From Euperipatoides rowelli (lineage: Eukaryota > Onychophora > Udeonychophora > Euonychophora > Peripatopsidae): DNA of 11,211 nt. Positions within the stretch are counted from its first letter, which is position 1; every line of letters starts with the position of its first letter. Below the pieces are notes generated by a model. The model was not told the DNA's origin. It saw nothing but the letters and a program-made list of their open reading frames with translations, and made no database searches. A program made the translations under genes and the position numbers. The stretch lies in assembly GCA_003024985.2 (NCBI GenBank), contig PXIH01S0000884.1. One strand, written 5' to 3'. Shown here one piece after another: positions 7,272 to 11,211 of this stretch.

Positions 7272-7428
7272 TTGTATAGCCTATGTACAGTATGTTACAT
7301 TTTGTGAATCTTTGTATGGTGAAGGAATCTAGGTAAAGTAACTCCAATTTATTCCTTTCGAACCATTACTTTGTATTGTACTTTGATGATTATGTGATTT
7401 ATTTAGTTGTATCTAATTATTATAAAAA

Positions 7429-7524
7429 CGACCAAATTCACCACATTAAAATTAGAATAACAACTAAATAGCATAGTTCATAATTGAGAATCAAAAATTA
7501 TATGTATCATTTTTTTTTAATCTG
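7429..7524 (+). repeat. Direct repeat 'E', copy 2
   Basis: Second copy of the 6499-6592 sequence, with CATTAAAATTAGAATAACA and a few inserted bases (GCATAGTTCAT). It runs into a long T-tract and the terminus of repeat A at 7560. Confidence 0.75.
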
Positions 7525-7559
7525 ATTTTAAATAGATAAAGTTTTTTTTTTTTTTTTTT

Positions 7560-7578
7560 GGTGATAGTATGCCTTTAA
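7560..7578 (-). repeat. Terminus of dispersed repeat 'A', inverted
   Basis: The minus strand reads TTAAAGGCATACTATCACC, matching the first 19 bases of repeat A copy 1 with two substitutions. A long A-run replaces the rest. Only the end is recognisable. Confidence 0.65.
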
Positions 7579-8080
7579 CAATTCTTGCCCAATTTTAAAA
7601 ATACAAAGAATACAAGTTAAAATTAATCAGTTATTTTGCTGCTCAGTTTCATGACAATGATTATTATTGATGTGAATTCCCAATAGAAATCTTTTTTTCT
7701 CTTTCTTTTCTCTTTTCATTAAAAAGAAAAAAAAAGAAGTTTCTCAAATCGGGAAGATAAAAATGTTTAAATTGTAAAAACGGTGATAATTGACAAACTT
7801 TTTTGTACTTTCACCTTAAATATATTCTTAGAATGATTTGATAGCTAAAGAAAAGTCAAAATCTCATTTCCTATAAAAAAAATGAAAATAAAAATACGGC
7901 GACTTAAGAGAACAAAATACAGTAGTAGGAAATGAGTTTAATAATGTTCAAGACATTTCTTTCACTAAACCTTTTGACTAGCTTTACTACATAATTTTAA
8001 TTTTTGTAAAGGAAGAGTCCGCTCCCTACACATGAATTATTGTTAAATATATTGTTAATAATGAATATATAATTTATTTT
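7579..8080. other. AT-rich spacer with one polypyrimidine/polypurine hairpin
   Basis: No gene recognised. At about 7691-7740 a CT-rich tract (CTTTTTTTCTCTTTCTTTTC) is followed by an A/G tract, which can pair into an imperfect hairpin. The rest shows nothing I can name. Confidence 0.55.
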
Positions 8081-8081
8081 T

Positions 8082-8420
8082 AACTAGCCGAAGGGCCCTA
8101 TTTTTGTCCAATGTGGGGGAGTAGGGTGGTGACCAGGTTTAATGATAGCCTATATTTTAGGCTGGGTCCAAGGAGTAAGTGTACCAAATTTGGTCCTGAC
8201 CGGTCTAATAGTTTAGAAATTGCTTGTGGGGTGTGGTCCATAGATTCAGGGGGTGGAGTGGTCTGCTTTAATGATAGCCTATATTTAAGGCTGGGTCTAA
8301 GAGACTAAGTATGCCACATTTGGTCCAGATCGGTCTAATAGTTTAGAAATTGCTTGTGAGATATGGTCCATAGACTCAGGGGGTGGAGTGGTCTGCTTTA
8401 ATTAGAGCCTATATTTTATC
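8082..8420. repeat. 129-bp tandem repeat, about 2.4 units
   Basis: The motif AATGATAGCCTATATTT occurs at 8141 and 8270, with a variant at 8400, giving periods of 129 and 130. Each full unit contains GGCTGGGTC, a block like AAATTTGGTCC, CGGTCTAATAGTTTAGAAAT and GGGGGTGGAGTGGTCTGCTT. The lead-in CTAGCCGAAGGGCCCT at 8086-8101 belongs to the array's edge. On the minus strand the CTAAACTATTAGACCGAT block resembles a motif I recall from many metazoan non-autonomous repeats, but I cannot name the family. An open frame over 8111-8308 is an accident of the repeat. Confidence 0.85.
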
Positions 8421-8508
8421 TGTCAGGCAAAATCAACAGTGATTAGCAATATGGTCTCATGAAACCACAGGAAACAATCGTTTTCCTGCATAGAAGTTTA
8501 AATTCTGG

Positions 8509-8850
8509 CGATTGCAGCACCACCTATTGTTACCCAGCATGCACCTATTGTTACCTATAATGCACTTATGAGTTCACCTATATTTTGCCACAAACGTTCA
8601 CTGCCACCTATGTTTTTTAAAATGTAATGGGGAAAGACTTTGTTAGGCAGCATGCACCTAATGATTCTCAGTATGTACCTATTTTTACCCAGCATGCATT
8701 TATTGTGACCCAGCATGCACTTGTTTCCCAGCATGCATCTATTAAGAAATAATAAAAACGTTATGAGTTCGCCTATTATTTTTTGTCACAAACTGTTCAC
8801 TTCTACCTGTAGTGTTTTTTATAAATGTAATAAGGGAAATATTTTATAAA
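8509..8850. repeat. CAGCATGCA-motif repeat block
   Basis: CAGCATGCA occurs at 8535, 8648, 8690, 8711 and 8729, usually followed by a form of CCTATTGTTACC. Two larger, diverged units are also visible, each running ATGAGTTC(A/G)CCTAT, then TTTTG, CACAAAC, GTTCACT and AAATGTAAT; they begin near 8568 and 8763. No reading frame or known family is recognised. Confidence 0.75.
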
Positions 8851-9175
8851 CTTTGTGTATAATATCTAACAATAGAATTATCAATTATAACAATTCATGA
8901 AAAGTTTAACCCAGCACACGCACACACTTCATTCACCCTCGGGAATTACTAAAAATATGAAATCCAGGTACCATCTAAGTCACCAATGAATCAACAAGTT
9001 AGATTGAGAAAGCTTAACTTTTTTTATTATTAAAATCTTATGCATTCATATATTGAATTACCTTACCTGTTTTCCTGTGTGAAAGTAAGGCCTTAACTAA
9101 TTTGTAGATCCCTGTTTTAGAATAAATATACTGTACCCGTGTAATGGTAAAGTACTGACATGCACTCGATTGGCT
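8851..9175. other. Spacer, no feature recognised
   Basis: Mixed AT-rich sequence with a small CACACGCACACAC patch near 8915. I see no gene, inverted repeat or match elsewhere in the window. Confidence 0.5.
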
Positions 9176-9242
9176 AATTTTATTATTATTAAGCCTACTT
9201 TTATTATTGTCATCATCATCATCATCACAATTATTATTATTA

Positions 9243-9284
<42 letters not shown>

Positions 9285-9302
9285 TAATTAATATTATTAT
9301 TA
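9176..9302. repeat. Compound trinucleotide microsatellite (ATT/TCA)
   Basis: ATT repeats with an embedded TCATCATCATCATCATCA stretch at about 9209-9226. Open frames on both strands here give poly-Ile products and are artefacts of the repeat. Confidence 0.97.
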
Positions 9303-9487
9303 TCCAAAGTTGTTTGCATTTCAGAAACAAAATAAAGAACCAACAGATAAAATATTATTTGAAGAAGTAGGGGGGGCGGGGAGACTTTAAAAAAGATTAT
9401 TTCAAATTTTAAAATTAAAATGAATTTAAATTATTTGTAGGTAAATGTATATTCACAGAATATTTTTTTCATTGTTTTATTATGAGA

Positions 9488-9766
9488 GTCTAGAAAAGGG
9501 GCCCGATAAGTGACATTTTAGTAAATGAATATCAGCTTTATTTTTTTATTTACAGTCCTAACCTTACCGTAACCTTGAACCCTAACTCTTACTATGTATT
9601 AAATCCACTATGCCCCAACCCTATGATAATCAAGGGGTGAAATAAACCCTTTTTGATTGATTTCGATAATTTTGACACAACTTCCGAATACCTCCTGTAT
9701 GACAGAAATACATGTGCAGATGTTAAAAGCATGGTAAATGTCACTTATTGGGCCCCGTTTCTAGAC
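9488..9766 (+). mobile_element. Inverted-repeat element 'B', copy 4, complete
   Basis: The 31-bp arms at 9488-9518 and 9736-9766 match at 29 positions, starting GTCTAGAAA then (A/C)GGGGCCC. The core is the cleanest in the window: TTTACAGTCCTAACCTTACC, TTGAACCCTAACTC, TACTATGTATTAAATCC, ACTATGCCCCAACCCTATGA, AAGGGGTGAAATAAACCC, GATTTCGATAATTTTGA, ATGACAGAAAT and GCAGATGTTAAAA. Length is 279 bp with no open frame. CTTCTA follows the right end after one base pair, as in copy 3. A target duplication could not be pinned down. Confidence 0.9.
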
Positions 9767-10900
9767 ACTTCTATTTTATTTGATTACGTGTGAGGTTACA
9801 TATAAAATTACTTGGAAAAGTGTGTGTATATGTAAGGTGGGGCGGGAACTTCTCTAAAACTATTTGAAATTATAAGATTAAATTTTAATAATATTTAGAA
9901 AAATATCTTGGGATAATAATGGCACAATTTTATTTTCATATTTCGTAATATATTAGTTGTGATTATTAAAATTGTAGCAAAATGATGATAAAGTGTTTAT
10001 TTAATATTGACGTCTGTATTCACATTTCCTCAAAAACTATTGGACAAAGCCGAACAGAGAACAAGTCTTAGCTCGAATACACGTTGTTTGTTTATTTATT
10101 TATTTTCTTTATCATTATTATTTTTTTCATGAAGAGATGCTAGCCTTTTTTATAATTGAGAAAATTTTTGGGGGTGCCCAAAAATTACTTGTACCTGGGC
10201 CCCTTTATGAAGAAGGCCGACCCTTCTCTTTACAATGCTGTACTGTATTGCTAAAAGTAGGCCTACATAAGTTAATAATAATAATAAAAAAAAAGATTCC
10301 AATATTTTCTCAATTCAAATAATAAAATTCTCTCTGGTTAATCTGTAACAATATTATTGGAATTCGAAAATAAAATTTATTAAAAGAAAAAAAAAATGAT
10401 GAAAAAAATAGGGGTGGGGAGGGGGAATATGATCAGCAATATCAACATTATATTTGAAATACCTTCCGACTTGATATGATCTTTGCTTTCTAAATTATTA
10501 CATTTCAGATTTCATTTTGTAATTTTGTTTCCCATTAGTGGAAATATAAAAAAATAAAAATAAAATAAGAAAATTAATTCTCAATATACTTTACTCGAGC
10601 AACAGATAGATATCTAAATTTAGAGATAGACACAGATGAAATTTCAATTAGATCACAGATGTCAGAAATATGAAAGCTGTTTCTCGGAATTCTAGATTAT
10701 TTTTCAAATTCTGAAGAAATCATTAAAGAAAACTGATAAAAATGAAATCAATCATGTTAGTCTCTGACTAACATATCACTTATTTTCATTTCACACAAAT
10801 AAGTTGTTTCTACACTATGGTAATTAATTTAACCCTAGTTTTACTATAGAAAATGCCGATTCATGATTTATTTTCAACAGTTAAAGGTTAGCAATAAGTA
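9767..10900. other. AT-rich spacer, little recognisable
   Basis: No gene supported. G-rich patches lie near 9837-9847 and 10410-10426. CTCAAAAACTATTGGACAAA at 10029-10048 resembles the minus strand of the 8082-8420 repeat (CTAAACTATTAGACC). A perfect 9-bp-arm hairpin lies at 10754-10774 (ATGTTAGTC, loop TCT, GACTAACAT). A 61-codon open frame near 10137 resembles no known protein. Confidence 0.5.
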
Positions 10901-10918
10901 GAGTCTGAGGATTAAATA

Positions 10919-11061
10919 TACAGGTGAACTTCTTTACAGAGATTCCTTTTATAACAAAAAATTGATTATAGCAAACATCCACGAGGTCCTGTCCGAAATC
11001 CTATAAAAGGTTATATAGTCTTTTTATAACAAGTTCGTTTTGTTGACAGTCCTGTTAGAAC
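10919..11061. mobile_element. Possible pogo/Tc-like element fragment
   Basis: ACAGGTGAACTTCTTTACAG sits next to a TA, and the inside has TTTTATAACA motifs at about 10946 and 11025. Near 11050 CCTGTTAG reads CTAACAGG on the opposite strand, but no extended inverted repeat could be confirmed. The wording (ACAGGTGAACTTC with TATAAC repeats) resembles ends I recall for pogo/Tigger-type elements. This is a weak call made from memory. Confidence 0.3.
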
Positions 11062-11211
11062 AATGAAAAATGGACAATAGGTAGGATTTTTTTCTCTCTC
11101 TTGACTTCTTCTAACACTTTCCAGACGATGCACAAGTCTTACTCGTTTTTGTCTTTTATCCCTAAAAGTCTAAAAATGAATCTCACTCGTTCATATTTTA
11201 AATATTAATTG

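Noticed and set aside
7126-7347. 73-codon minus-strand frame rich in Phe and Lys
   Set aside because: It lies mostly in the A/T runs of the hAT-type MITE at 7018-7271 and its repeats are nucleotide repeats.
8111-8308. 65-codon plus-strand frame with an internal repeat
   Set aside because: The repeat comes from the 129-bp tandem unit, which is 3 x 43 and so stays in frame; no family resemblance.
9097-9370. Open frames on both strands giving poly-isoleucine products
   Set aside because: They are translations of the ATT/TCA microsatellite and have no protein-like composition.
10405-10427. G-quadruplex candidate (GGGGTGGGGAGGGGG)
   Set aside because: Only three clear G-tracts are present; a fourth would have to come from splitting a tract, so the call is weak.

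Overview
This is an AT-rich animal-type nuclear window with no convincing intact protein-coding gene, rRNA or tRNA. Long homopolymers, TATC and ATT microsatellites, dense layers of diverged repeats, transposon ends with target-site duplications, and a recognisable zinc-finger exon with a splice acceptor all point to metazoan intergenic or intronic DNA. The recurrent palindrome GTAGGCCTAC and the overall texture remind me of lophotrochozoan genomes, perhaps a gastropod mollusc, but I hold that taxon only tentatively. The stretches that stay open over 60-77 codons follow low-complexity tracts or repeats, and I do not call them genes, except one that covers a THAP zinc-finger exon.

Layout. 1-195 is a TATC microsatellite. 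208-1045 holds two copies of one dispersed repeat (here 'A'), with a broken copy of a short inverted-repeat element (here 'B') directly after the first. 1252-2672 is a diverged tandem duplication; its first unit carries a complete B element and its second keeps the empty insertion site. 2697-4455 is a repeat segment ('D') interrupted by a hAT-like element (3001-4069, 8-bp target duplication) that itself contains a second copy of D. D contains a 53-bp near-perfect palindrome. 4457-4800 and 6192-6520 are two copies of a block that encodes, on the minus strand, a decayed THAP zinc-finger exon. 5464-5747 is a third B element. 5836-6013 and 6819-6993 are the same sequence twice and probably reflect an assembly overlap. 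7018-7271 is a compact hAT-type MITE with a perfect 8-bp target duplication. 8110-8420 is a 129-bp tandem repeat and 8509-8850 a block built on CAGCATGCA motifs. 9176-9302 is a TCA/ATT microsatellite. 9488-9766 is a fourth B element. The last 1.4 kb holds little beyond a possible pogo/Tc-like fragment.

No genes work together here. The interest lies in the mobile elements. The B family has a conserved core, but each copy has its own terminal arms, which match each other within the copy and differ between copies. Eight single N characters interrupt the sequence, several at repeat boundaries, so parts of the layout may be scaffolding joins.
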